64,000 bases of DNA from Rhizophagus clarus. Taxonomy: Eukaryota > Glomeromycota > Glomeromycetes > Glomerales > Glomeraceae. Under the pieces are notes generated by a model. The model did not search any database, was not told where the DNA came from, and saw nothing but the letters and a program-made list of their open reading frames with translations. The position numbers and the translations under genes were made by a program. The stretch's first letter is position 1; the number at the start of each line of letters is the position of its first letter. The stretch is taken from positions 622,501-686,500 of the forward strand of contig BLAL01000300.1 in NCBI GenBank assembly GCA_015698045.1, given 5' to 3'. This document shows positions 12,213 through 24,478 of this stretch, in pieces.

Positions 12213-13090
12213 GGTTACAGTACGATTTCCCGAATGCCATTTTCCCGAATGTACTTTTTCCCGAAGTCAATTTCCCGAATTGGACAATTTCCTGAAACAT
12301 ACAATATCCCGAATCACAATATCCCGAATTCCAATATCCCGAATTGGACCATTTCCCGAAACACACAATATCCCGAATTCCAATATCCCGAATCTTTTAA
12401 ACGTTATATTGAAAATATGCAACTTAGTTAATGTAGTTAATATGATTAATTATTTAATATAACATATTAATTAAATATAATGTATATGTGAAATAAAATG
12501 TTTTATATGTGATATGTTCATTTAGTAAAGATAATAATATTAATAACGATTAACTATTGGTTATTTTACGGATTAATTTACAATTTTTAGATCTTAGATT
12601 AGTTTAGTTTATGTTTTTTATCATTTTGATAATTGTTGGATTCTTTTTTTTTTATTTTATTTTCATTTTCATTTCATTTTATTTTAATATTTCTAATTAT
12701 TGTATTAGATAGGTTTCACTTGAAAAATAGTGATTTATATGTATAGATATATACGTTTATGTCTAAGTTGATGATGTTACTAAATGGTCATTGTTTTGTC
12801 TTTGGCGTTCATAATAAAAAATTAAAAAAAAAAGATATGTTCAAGATATTAGGGATTCGGGATATTAGGGATTCGGGATATCGGAATTCGGGATATTGGG
12901 ATTCGGGATATTAGCATTCGGGATATTGGCATTTGGGATATTGTATGTTTCGGGAAATGGTCCAATTCGGGAAATTGGGATTCGGGAAATGGTCCAGTTC
13001 GGGAAATCGGCATTCGGGAAATTGACTTCGGGAAAAGGTACATTCGGGAAAATGGCATTCGGGAAATTGTCCGACATCGGTATAGTACCC
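12213..13090. mobile_element. Foldback-like element 2 (tcccgaat-motif arms)
   Basis: Left arm about 12213-12394 consists of repeated tcccgaat words spaced about 14 bp (with variants atttcccgaatgcc and atatcccgaattcc). Right arm about 12845-13090 is the same array in reverse complement (attcgggatatt, attcgggaaat). The order of variants is mirrored: -ttcccgaa- units outside, -atcccgaa- units towards the 450-bp AT-rich spacer. Apparent ORFs rich in Phe-Pro-Glu or Ile-Ser-Arg on both strands are by-products of the repeat. No transposase is present, and the target duplication is unclear. Confidence 0.75.
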
Positions 13091-13112
13091 ACCCATATCC
13101 CGGGTACTATAC
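13080..13112. repeat. 11-bp-stem inverted repeat at the foldback edge
   Basis: gtatagtaccc (13080-13090) and gggtactatac (13102-13112) are perfect reverse complements around an 11-base loop, at the outer edge of the right arm. It may be part of the element terminus; the left outer end has the related word ggttacagtac. Confidence 0.6.
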
Positions 13113-14320
13113 AGAACAACACTTAGAATACCTTGGACAAAAATGTCATCTAAGGCTGACAAAACTCACAAAAGAAAGTGGTTGACAAAAGATCAGCACC
13201 GGATTGACAAAAAAAAATTAATTTTTTAACCGGTCTTTATCTTTATTTTTTTCTTGGATAAAGAATTCATTGAAGAATTTTTTAATAGATGAGAATAGAA
13301 TTTTGCTAGATAATTTTTTTTCTAACGGGAAAGAATTTTTATATTTTTTTTAATAGGATTAATACTATAGTTATTAAAAATAGTCCTGAATTATCTGCCA
13401 TTAATAAGCTGTGCTCTTACTGATGAATTGAATCACTTTAATGAAATTTAATTTTATTATTATGATAACTTTAAATAAAAAATTATAGTTGTTTTAAATA
13501 ATAATACTATCATGAAAGTTACAAACTCTTCAAATCCGAAAATTATTAGCTAAGCGATACTATACATATCTGCAGATTTGCTTCCTATATTTTTGTTACA
13601 CAGTATTAGTGTATTACATAAGACGCAGTATAATTCGGGACGAACATTATTTAGCTTTAGCCTTTACTATACAATAAATACTTTCTTTGGACCAAAATAT
13701 AATAAAATTATTCTTAGCAATATTGATAATATCTAGTATTATAGAATCTCATTTTATACGATAACTTAATTTTTTTTGTAAAATTTGAAAGTATATTTAC
13801 ATGAAAAATAAAATTTTACAAAATTTATCATAGATACAGTATTATAAAAAAAATTATTGATAATATTTAGCGAATCTTAATACTTTTATGATGATATTCA
13901 TAGCGATTGTGAATATATAAAATTTTATTCTCATTAAAGCATGCAAATATTTTTTTAATTATTAAATTACATATAGTAAATGGCCGATTATATAAAATGT
14001 TAAAAGACGTATCATGGTCAATTTTTAAATGATTAAGTAACTTCAAAATAATAAAATAATAATAATATTATTATTATATCCTTCAATATACAAAGTCGAG
14101 TTGTCAAGTTAAAATAAGTTTATGGCAAGCTGCCATGGTCAAAGGTATGTGTTATTATGCAGCATGTGCATGCTATATTACATAGCGTATATGCATTACT
14201 TTTTACGGCGGGTCGAGTTACCCTCAAATTAATAGATTAACCAATAAGAATATGAGAATTCGCCATAATAAGTAGCGTATACACGTTATATTTTATATCG
14301 TAGTATGCGTTATATGTTAT
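13113..14320. other. Intergenic AT-rich DNA
   Basis: No gene seen. A few ttgacaaaa-type words recur at 13137-13215. Otherwise A/T-rich non-coding sequence. Confidence 0.45.
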
Positions 14321-14735
14321 GACAGGTACCCAGCAGCGGGTATCAATTGTATAAAACAGCGGGTATCGGTTATGAAACAACGGGTACTACCCGTTGCATA
14401 AAACGACGGGTATCTGTTACAAATTAAATTATATTAACTAATGTTTTTATCACTCAGTTTTATGTATTACGCAATGACATTAAAAAGTACAATAAAAAAA
14501 TAAAGTCTCTATTTAAAAACTATCTAAACCTAATATTTAAAAGTAAACATATTGTTCATTGAGTACCATAATGATTTATGATTCTAATAATAATCCTACC
14601 CGTTCATTAATTACTTGCATCATTACTTGTATTATTAATTTGTCAATAACCGCTATATAAAATGGCGGGTTTCTGTTATATAAAGCAGTGGGTACTTATT
14701 ATGTGAAACGACGGGTATCCATGATGGTACCTGTT
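14321..14735. repeat. Element with repeated cgggtatc words and acaggtacc ends
   Basis: acaggtacc (14322-14330) and ggtacctgt (14726-14734) are inverted at the two ends. Between them a degenerate unit of the form aaaacgacgggtatcngtta occurs at least seven times, in two clusters (14330-14425 and 14655-14720), mostly as direct repeats, with one inverted acccg copy at 14384. Subterminal repeats like these often serve as transposase binding sites in DNA elements; no transposase is present. Confidence 0.45.
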
Positions 14736-16212
14736 GCAAAAACGATCCCAAAACTAAGGAATCGATAAAATACACAGTGCGTATACACTACTCTTTACGG
14801 CGGGTTCTCCCGTTCTTACCATGGTATGACAAACGCAGTGCATCGTCATGTTCCGATTGTTACTGCACATGCGTCACGTACCACCATACTCAACATGTTT
14901 GTTACTATATTGTCATCGCCAATCCAACTATTGAACCAAAAAATTGTATAATTATAATTATAATCGTTTCTTTGAAAATTCTTCTTTTTTCATTAAATAG
15001 CTTTTAAATACAGTTGATTTATTAAATGAGCATGTCAAGATAAGGCTATTTGCCAAATAAAAGAGTGATAGAATTTATAGAAGCTTAATATTTATACTGT
15101 AACAATTATAATAGCCGTTGTTTGTGCTGTGTGAATATTAATTATGCTGTATAAATAAAGCTTTATCTTATACGATGTGTGTAATACCGGCAATTTTGAT
15201 TGTTGAAATAAAAAATACAGGAGATTTTGTTTTCTTTGTAAAGAAATTTGTTTCAAATTTATTTTTTTAGATTATTAGACGTTGATATTTACGATCATGT
15301 GGCACAGCATTAACATTTTTCCGATTGAAAAGCGCTCGAATAATCTAAAAAAAAGTATATATTTAAAAAAAGTATTTACGTTATTATTCCATATAATTTA
15401 ATTATAATAATACGGTAATCTAACACACAGATGAGAATTATTGTTAACCTTTATCTTAATTTAATATACTGTATAGTATAAGACAATTATATTAATTATG
15501 AGTGCATCTGATTGAAAAAATGTGTACATTTTGTTTGGATTTTGGATTTGTCTTTATATTATTTTTTATTACAGAGTGAATCTAATTGAGTAATGAATAA
15601 TTGGCTGGAAGTGAGAACATAATATTCTTAATATTTATTTATTTAATATAATTTTTAATTTTAACATTTTATAAAAAAGGAAATAAATCATTTGTTATTA
15701 TAGTAATTAAAAAAACGTAACATGCATAATTTGATTAAAATAACTTATAATGATAAAGAATTTTCAAAAAAAAAGCGCCACGCTTTTTGTAACCCAAACC
15801 AAAGTCAATCTTGTGTGACAAATTTAGTGTAGGTACATCAGCACATCACATGTACTACTATACTTAATATGCGTGCAACTCTAGTGTTGTCGCCACTGTA
15901 TTAATTTTATAAGTTTACAAATAATGCACGAACGTCATAGTGTACCGCAAATTTTACGGAAGTTCAAATTACATGACCAATAAAGCGACAACATTGGTGT
16001 AATTGTAATCATTTCTTTGAAATTTATCTTTAAACCAATTACTTCTAAATATAAGCATCATATGTCCAGTTGCACCTACCACAAAAGTGTTGTTTGTGCT
16101 TTACTTTGCAATATTAAATCGTATAAATATACTATTAGTCTTATTTAATATTACCGTTCATTAACTTGAGGACGAGTCTAATAATCCACGAAACTTTGAA
16201 CGAAGAGTAATA
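14736..16212. other. Intergenic DNA upstream of kelch gene 1
   Basis: No gene accepted. 14780-14930 is less AT-rich and shares words with 15820-15895 (catgtactac...atgcgt and tgtcgcc), suggesting an old duplication of promoter-side sequence. The last 100 bp before the start contain a tataaatatac string (16121-16131) that could be a TATA region. Confidence 0.4.
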
Positions 16213-18067
16213 ATGATGTTAAGAAAGAATTTACTAATATATATTAAGTTATGGTTTTTATTTCAATTATTAATCGAAATAAATTGCCAAATGACACCCT
16301 ATGTACCGGAAAAACGAGATGCACATACTGCAACGCTTATTGATAATAAGTTATATATTTTGGGAGGATATGCTGGAAAATATGCTAAAACCGATGCTGG
16401 AAAAGATTTTTTTTATCTTGATGTTTCTGTTCCATTTAATACCCAACATTTATTGTGGAAAGATTTATCAAGCATTAATACAGTCCCTTCACATGAAAGC
16501 GCTGCATCTGTGAATGGTGGTGAGAACAACAATACATTATTCTTATACGGAGGAACCAGTACCACTGAAATGGATCTTGTTTATACCTTTAATCCGCAAA
16601 GTAACTCGTGGAGTGCTCCAGTAATAACCGGTAGTACTCCTATAAAAAAGAGTGGTTTGACGGGTATTGTAGACCAAAATGGAAAAATGTATTTATGGAG
16701 CGGAGGATATGCAAAAGTTTATATAAATGATTTGCTTATTTTGGATACAAAAACACTTATTTGGGGACAAGGAAGTACAATTGGCGGTCCAATTGCAAGA
16801 ATGTATTATGGTGCCACTTTACTATCTGATAGTAGTACGATAATTTATATGGGTGAGCAAATTATTTTGTAATTCCTAAGATTTTATTATCTCTTATTAA
16901 TATATATTTTTAATTATTCAGGTGGTTATAATGGAATAGAATTAGCAGTGAGTCAGGTAAATGATCTAGCTAATTTTGCATGTTGTATATAAAACTCATA
17001 ACAATTTTATTTTTATACATAGGTCTATTTATATGATACGATTAACAATAATTGGAGTGTAAAAGTACGTCTATATAGATTATTAGCAAAATAAGAAATA
17101 AATTCACAAACTAACATCTTTATCAAATATAGGCGACCGCAGGAACAATACCTTCCGTTAGGGATGGATTTTCTGTCGTTCTTGGTATGTAATGTATTTA
17201 AATAAAGATAATAATAACAATTGAAACGTTTCATATTAATTATAACGACATCTTATTTTATTATATAGGATTGGATGGTCAAAGAGCAATAATTTTTGGA
17301 GGTACTGCAACTATTAATGATGATAATCTTACACCCGAAGATTCACTTTATGAATTAAATGTAATTAACTTTGAATGGCGTATACCAAAAATTTCTGGAA
17401 ATATTCCAAAAAGTCGAATGTATCATAAAGCAAATTTAATTGGAAAATACATGGTTATATCATTTGGTAAAATTATTTTTTAGACTATTACTTGAATTAA
17501 CGTATATTTAAACAGAATATAATATTTTCAATAGGTGTCGGTTATGACCGATTAATTGAAAGCGATATTTTATTACTTGATATTAGTAATGTTGATGAAT
17601 ATATATGGACGAATGATTTTTATCCTCCGTCTCCTCCAACTCCTCCAACTCCTCCACTTCCTCCAACATCAAGTAGCAAAGTATCATCACAATCAGCAAC
17701 CTCGTCATCAGATATACAATCAGCAACACCAAATACAACTCCTATGGTTGGCGCAGTTTTAGGATCTTTGTTTAGTGGTGTTGTATTATCTTCTATGGTT
17801 TTCTTTTTGTATAGATGGAATAAAAACAGACATATAGGTGATGATAATCTTCAAGCTGAAAGAAATATTTATAATCACGGACAAGAAATAGTACAACCAC
17901 TTGAAAATGAAGATATAACTAATCATGTATCAATGAGTACTCCAGCTCCGATAGTTAAACAAAATGATGATAGGCTAACATTACATGAACTTAAACAAGA
18001 AATTCAAGATTTAAGACAAATTATTGTACAAAATAATGGACAATCCACGAGTTCTATGAGAAATTAA
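16213..18067 (+). CDS. Kelch-repeat single-pass membrane protein (copy 1)
   Basis: Six exons: 16213-16852, 16922-16956, 17023-17064, 17133-17184, 17269-17466, 17535-18067, all GT-AG, giving 499 residues. Residues 1-26 are a signal peptide ending near NCQ. The ectodomain has kelch motifs (a HTATLIDNKLYILGG-type blade, then NNNTLFLYGG, NGKMYLWSGG, IIYMGGYNG and RAIIFGG) separated by aromatic NSW/NNW strands, as expected for a beta-propeller. A Pro/Ser-rich stalk (about 352-390) leads to a membrane segment (about 394-416) and a cytosolic tail with a YNHGQEIVQP motif and a short coiled-coil-like helix (LHELKQEIQDLRQII). Exons 2-4 are tiny and match those of the other copies exactly. The role is inferred: a cell-surface propeller binding an unknown ligand. 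The family is known to be large in Rhizophagus. This copy has no lesions. Confidence 0.88.
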
Positions 18068-19402
18068 TATCATTTTAATAATTACAATAGTTTGAATTAT
18101 GAAAAATTAATTAGTATTTTCAATAACTATGTGCTTTAACAATTAGTGTTTTAAAGTCAACTTTTAAGATAATGTTATTCTTTAAGATCTTCATCAATAT
18201 ATATTTTAAAAAACTTAATTTTTTCAAAGTCTTTTATCAAACTTTTTAATAAAACAAAGACCTTTGATCGTTAACATTAGTAAGTAGCGATGAATTTGTC
18301 GAATGTAACTTTTCGTTTTTATTTTAATAAATATTTCTTTGTTTTAACCTGTAATTTTGGAATAAGTTAAAAAAAATAATACTTTTAAATTATTTAAATA
18401 ATGTAGTTATGACGGGTTATTGTAACTTTTTTTTTAATTACCAGTTTTTAGTTACGATTGCATGACGCAATTGGCACATTATTATTCTCTTAAAACGGAA
18501 AGGGAAAAATAAAACGAAAACAGCACAAATTTTGATGCATTACCTGTTGATTCGGATCAATCAGATGAAACTAATAATAACTGTTAAATATATGATAAGC
18601 ATCTACTAAATAATAAGCAACCTTAGAAAATTTCCTTTCCATTTTACTTGATCATCATCTGACTTGACGTGCTGCACTACATAAATGATGTGATAATATT
18701 TGTCATTCATGATTTATCACAGATGAACATTAAACAGAGGTTTTAACTTTTATTATAACTGATTCGACAACAAAAAAAAAAAAAAATAAAAAAAATGTTA
18801 CATCAACATGCACAATGTTAAAGAATCACTCGTATTGTGCAATTAATCATTTTACAGTAATGATTAATTTCTTGTTAATTCAAACTATTATTTAACTCAA
18901 TATAACTATTAATAATATCCAATATAACTGGCTTATTACTTTGTTACAATTATTTGTCTCAAATCTTGAATCTCTTAAGTTCATTTATATGTTGTAATGA
19001 TATCCTTTCGTCATTAATAATTCCTGTTTATGATTATAACCCTTACTAACTACTGGAGCTGAAGGATTTATTATATTATTATTTTTATATCTACAGGGAA
19101 GGATTTATTATATCATAAATTGAAAAGATTAATAGATCTAATCATCTAAAACTCGAAATCACGTGATTAAACTGCCATCCCTAATGTGGCAAATATGTGA
19201 CTTTTCCATGGGTCTGCCCCCTTGCAATGGTTTGGGTCGTACGTTACCATCCTTATTCGGTGAAATGTTGATCAAATGATCCGGTATTTATATGGTCTTT
19301 CGGACTTAAAATGAAATTTCTATTTAGAAAATTAAAGTTCTTACAAACCTAATAATTTTTCTACTAGCTAGTCTAAATTCATTATAATTTAAAAAAGTCT
19401 TA
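18068..19402. other. Intergenic region, kelch 1 to kinase
   Basis: Holds the kelch 1 3' end and the kinase promoter. No additional gene. A GC-richer patch at 19195-19265 lies about 140-200 bp before the kinase start and could be a promoter element. Confidence 0.4.
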
Positions 19403-22400
19403 ATGGATAAAGAAAAACTTAATATTTCATCACATATTAATGAAAAATTAAGTATGATGTGCAAGAAATGCAATTGTTTATGTTATGCAAAACATTTTGA
19501 GCAAGATTTTAAAAATTGGACTAGCAATAATAATGATATTGATAAGTTTATTCAAGATACTCAGTTATCAAATTGTTTTGCAAACAATGCATTAGAATGG
19601 ATACCTTATGATAGACTTTATGACATTAAATGTATTACAATAAGTAAGTTTGATAAAATATATAGAGCAAAGTGGATTGATGGATTTATTTATGAATGGA
19701 ATAATGTAAATCAAAATTGGTTGAGGAATGAACGAAATATGTTCGTAGTTTTGAAAATTTTAAACAATCCAACAAATATGACATTAGAATTTATAAATGA
19801 GGTAAAATGATTTTTTTTTTTTATTAAATGAAATTTTAAATCTTTAATTTTTTTTTAAGATTTTAATGTACTCATTATATTTGTAGATTATCACAGTACC
19901 TCATAAAGTTTATGGAATAACTCAAAATCCAGAAACAAAGAATTATATGATAGTTTGGAATGAGATATGTGAAAAATGCAATTATATATGTAATGCAAAA
20001 CGTTTTGAACAAGATTTCAAAAATTGGGCTAGCAATAATAATGATATTAATAAATTTATTCGAGATATACAGCTATCAGAACATGATATTTATAAGGTAT
20101 CAAAAGCATTAGAATGGATATCTTATGATAGATTTTATGATATTAAATGTGTTACAATAAGCAAGTTTGATAAAGTATATAGAGCAAAATGGATTGATAA
20201 GTTTATACGGGGATGGAATGGTGTATGTCAAAACTGGAGTGAACAAAATATATCCGTAGTTCTGAAAATTTTAGATACATCAAAATCTATAGATGAGGTA
20301 AAATGATTTTTTATTGAATGAAATTTTGAATAATTTTTTTATTTAATGCACTCATTATATTTATAGATTATCACAGTACCTCATAAAGTATATGGAATAA
20401 CTCAAAATCCGGAAACCAAAAATTATATGATAGTTTGGAATGAAATATGTGAAAAATGCAATTATATATGTAATGCAAAACGTTTTGAACAAGATTTTAA
20501 AAATTGGACTAGCAATAACGATGATATTGATAAATTTATTCAAAATACACAGTTATCAGAACATGATAATTATGAGGTATCAGAAGCATCAGAATGGATA
20601 CCTTATGATAGGTTTTATGATATTAAATGTATTACAATAAGTAAGTTTAATAAAATGTATAGAGCAAAGTGGATTGATGGATATATTTATGGATGGTGTA
20701 GTGAAAATCAAAATTGGTGGAGAGATGAACGAAGTACGTCCGTAGTTCTGAAAATTTTAAACAATCCAGCAAATGTGACATTAGAATTTATAAATGAGGT
20801 AAAATGATTTTTTTTTTTTATTAAATGAAATTTTAAATCTTAAATTTTTTCAAGATTTAATGTACTCATTATTATTTATAGATTATCACAGTACCTCATA
20901 AAATTTATGGAATAACTCAAAATCCAGAAACCAAGAATTATATGATAGTTTGGAATGAAATATGTGAAAAATGCGATTGTATATGTAATGCAAAACGGTT
21001 TGAACAAGATTTTGAAAATTGGACTAGCAATAACAATGATATTGATAAATTTATTCAAAATACACAGCTATCAGAACATGATAATTATAAGATATCAAAA
21101 GCATTAGAATGGATACCTTATGATAGGTTTTATAATATTAAATATATTACAATAAGCAAGTTTGGTAAAATATATAGAGCAAAATGGACTGATGGATATA
21201 TTTATGAATGGGATAATAAATACCAAAATTGGAGAAGAGATGAACGAAATATGTCTGTAGTCATAATAACTTTGGATCCGGCAAATGCTACTACAGAATT
21301 TATAGATGAGGTATAGTAGATTTATTGTTGAATGACATTTTTGAATCTTAAATTTTTTGGAATAATGTGTTTATTATATTTGTAGATTATTGAAGTACCT
21401 CATAAAATTTATGGAATAACTCGTAATCCGGAAACAAAGAATTATATAGTGGTTTGGAATGAAATATGTGAAGAATGCAACTATATATGCAATACAGAAC
21501 ATTTTAAACAAAATTTTGAAAATTGGACTAGTGGTAACAGTGATATTGATAAATTTATTCAAAATTCTCAGCTGTCAACGCATAGTATTAACTATGAAGT
21601 GTTTAAAAAAGCTTTAGAATGGGTGCCTTACAATAGGATCTATGATATTGAATATATTGCAAAAAGTGGATTTGATAAGATGTATAGAGCAATATGGATT
21701 GACGGATATATAGATAAATGGGATAGCCATAATCACAAATGGGAAAGAAGGCGTAAAAATATGTTTATAATACTTAAAATTTTAAAAAATCCATCTAATA
21801 TTCTAAAGGTATGCATTTAAATGTTAATAAAATTTTGAAATATGAATATGTATTAATTCGTTTATTATATTATAGACCAAATTATATCTTGAGGTTTATG
21901 GAATAACTCAGGATCCAAAAACAAAAAATTATATGATGGTTTTGAATGATAAATGCGAAAAATGTAATCGTATATGTAAAGCAAAATATTTTCAGCAAAA
22001 CTTCAAAAATTGGAGTAGTGGTAATAATAATATTGACAAGTTTATTCAAGATACTCAATTATCAAATTGTTTTGCAAACAATGCATTAGAGTGGATACCT
22101 TTTGATAGATTTTATGATATTAAGTATATTGCAAAAGGTGGGTTTGGTAAAGTATATAGAGCAAATTGGATCGATGGATGTATTGATAAATTGGATGACT
22201 ATGATGAAGAATGGATAAGATACAATCAAAAGATGTTTGTAGCTCTTAAAAGTTTAAATAATTCAAAAAACGTTACATTGGAATTTATGAATGAGGTATA
22301 ATAAATTTATTATATAATAAAGTTTTAAGACCTTACAATTACTGATATTTATTTTACTTATAGATTACGTTACATTATAAGGTAAATCTATATAAATGTA

Positions 22401-23263
22401 TTATTAAACTTTATGGAATAACTCAAGATCCAGAATCAAAAGACTATATCATGGTGTTGGATTATGCAGAAAATGGAAATTTACGAAATTATTTAGATGC
22501 ACATTACAGTATATTAAGTATAAATGATAAAATTAATTACCTACATAGCATTGCACATGGACTTCAAGATATTCATAAGATAGAATTAATTCATCGAGAT
22601 TTACATATTGGTAATATACTAAGACTCAAGAACATTACCTGTATAACGGATATGGGATTATGTAAACCTGCAGATTATGATGAATCAAAAAATACAAAAA
22701 ATGGTATATATGGCGTTTTACCGTATATGGCACCTGAAATTTTACAAGGCCAAAATCATACCAAAGCAGCTGATATTTATAGTTTTGGTATAATTATGTA
22801 TGAAATAATTTCTGGACTACCTCCATACCATAATTTAATCCATGATAACAATTTAGCAATAAAGATTTGTCAAGGATTTAGACCAAGGTTTAATATTAAA
22901 GTACCTCAAATGATCGTGCATTTAATTAAAAGATGTTTGGATGCGAATCAATTAAATCGACCAAAAGCACAAGAAGTTAAACAACTTTTAAGTCAATGGT
23001 TTAAGGAGTCATCCAATATGAAAAATCTTAATATTCACACAGAGTTACAAAAGCAAATTAAAGAAATAGAAAAAATCGAAGGTAATTTACAAATTAGTGA
23101 TGCAATTTCAGCCAACTTAGGAACGACATATGAAACACATTCAGAAGCTATTTATGTCAGTAGATTACTTAATTTAAACAATCTTCCCAAGCCAGTAAAT
23201 TCATATGATTATTATGAAGAAAAAGATAATATAATTAGTTTGAAATCTTCAGGTATGGATTAA
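19403..23263 (+). CDS. TKL-like kinase with six tandem N-lobe modules and one C-lobe
   Basis: Seven exons joined in phase 0: 19403-19801, 19887-20297, 20367-20798, 20882-21310, 21386-21808, 21876-22295, 22364-23263; 1137 residues. Exons 1-6 each encode a Cys-rich segment (CEKCNYIC-type, then NAKRFEQDFKNW) followed by kinase strands up to helix C (YRAKWI, VVLK, EFINE), and exons 2-6 begin with the beta4-beta5 part (YGITQNPETKNYM). Only exon 6 has a consensus Gly loop GGFGKVY (about 786) and VALK (Lys823); exons 1-5 read SKFDK, SKFNK, SKFGK or SGFDK, and exon 4 has lost the beta3 Lys (VVIITL). Exon 7 supplies the C-lobe: HRDLHIGN (Asp917), DMG (Asp934), APE (961-963). The last module plus exon 7 should form an active kinase; upstream modules look like pseudo-N-lobes. 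Exons 2-4 and their introns are nearly identical, so the duplication is recent. An alternative donor at 23254 would swap the last residues. Confidence 0.8.
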
Positions 23264-23523
23264 TAAAATTAACTCTATATTAATTATAAAAAGTATACTC
23301 ATAAACTTTAATTAAATAGTATCTTTATCTTTGCAAGTCGACGTTTCTCAATTAACGTTAATGAAATGGTAAACTTTAATAATTGTCTGTTTTTTACTCG
23401 CTTAATATACCCATTATTTATTTGTTCATTTTTTTTTTAGATCAGAAGCAAATCTAAAAGTAAGGAAAAATATAGAACTAAAAACGTATGGTGTATCAGC
23501 CAGTACTGGAGGTGTAATTAATA

Positions 23524-23550
23524 GTTATTCAGCACGAAGTGCTGGATAAC
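23524..23550. repeat. Hairpin, 12-bp stem with gaa loop
   Basis: gttattcagcac (23524-23535), loop gaa, gtgctggataac (23539-23550); eleven Watson-Crick pairs and one G-T/A-type mismatch. A second stem attcgg...ccgaat follows about 60 bp downstream. May be the body of a small non-autonomous element. Confidence 0.55.
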
Positions 23551-24458
23551 TGTTATATTGGGCAAATCAAATGTGTAATAAGTTACCTTTAGGTAGCGTA
23601 GTTATTCGGTTATTTGTGCCGAATGGGTAATTTATCTGGTGTAACTATCAATCTTTTAAACCATTTCTTAACTTCCTTTAATCATAATTTCTTTTTTTTT
23701 TTTTTTTGACTTTTTTATCTCGCTCTTCACCTTTTATTCAAAAACATTCAACTAATAATAAGATGTAGGTTTAAAATTTTTTACAATTTATATTAAACAT
23801 GGTATAATATATTATAAATTATCAATAAATAAACTATAACCCAATACACATAATATTTTGGTCATCAATTAAGAAATACCGGATAATTAATGATGCAGTC
23901 AGTACATGACAATCTATCTTATAAATAATGAAAAAATGAAACTTTATCTCCAGTTCTAACCCTTATAACATTCATTATTTCAACAAATTTTATTAGTTGA
24001 TAGGCCTATTGAACGTGAACACATTTACTTATGATCATTTATGTATATATCTGTACTTGGGATTGGATAATTTTAGAATAATTGTTTCTGGTAGTCTAAA
24101 TAATAACATATGTATTGGATACTACGAATTTTAATTAGTGTGAACCAAACTAAATATTATAGGGAAAATTTCAACATAAATACTTATCATAGTACAATAA
24201 ATATGATTGGAATATATATAGTTATAGCATTTGATAAATGATAAATTTAAATTAAATAAAATATTTTTCTACATGTTTCTTAATTACAATAGGTTCTGGA
24301 CTTGTTTTAAATTTTAGTTCTAGAAGTAATGGTGAATGTGATGTATTTTACTTTACATTAGTAATTCTTCAAATTACGCTCGGACAAATTGTTTGACCAT
24401 ATCATTATCATTTAAATATAATATTCCTTAAAATTTCGTGGTATAACGTGACATGAAA

Positions 24459-24478
24459 CCGGTTAATATATTAACCGG
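24459..24478. repeat. Perfect 20-bp palindrome
   Basis: ccggttaatatattaaccgg reads the same on both strands. The same ccggtta word recurs at 27658-27669 as ttaaccggttaa and around 44955-44995 as ccggttaa, so it belongs to a dispersed motif family. Confidence 0.7.

Noticed and set aside
12201..13162. Overlapping ORFs on both strands rich in FPE/ISR or FGK repeats
   Set aside because: They are translations of the tcccgaat tandem units in the foldback arms; all frames stay open because the unit lacks stops.
20361..21562. Three similar minus-strand ORFs of about 60 codons inside the kinase gene
   Set aside because: They are antisense shadows of the repeated kinase exons and recur only because the exons recur.
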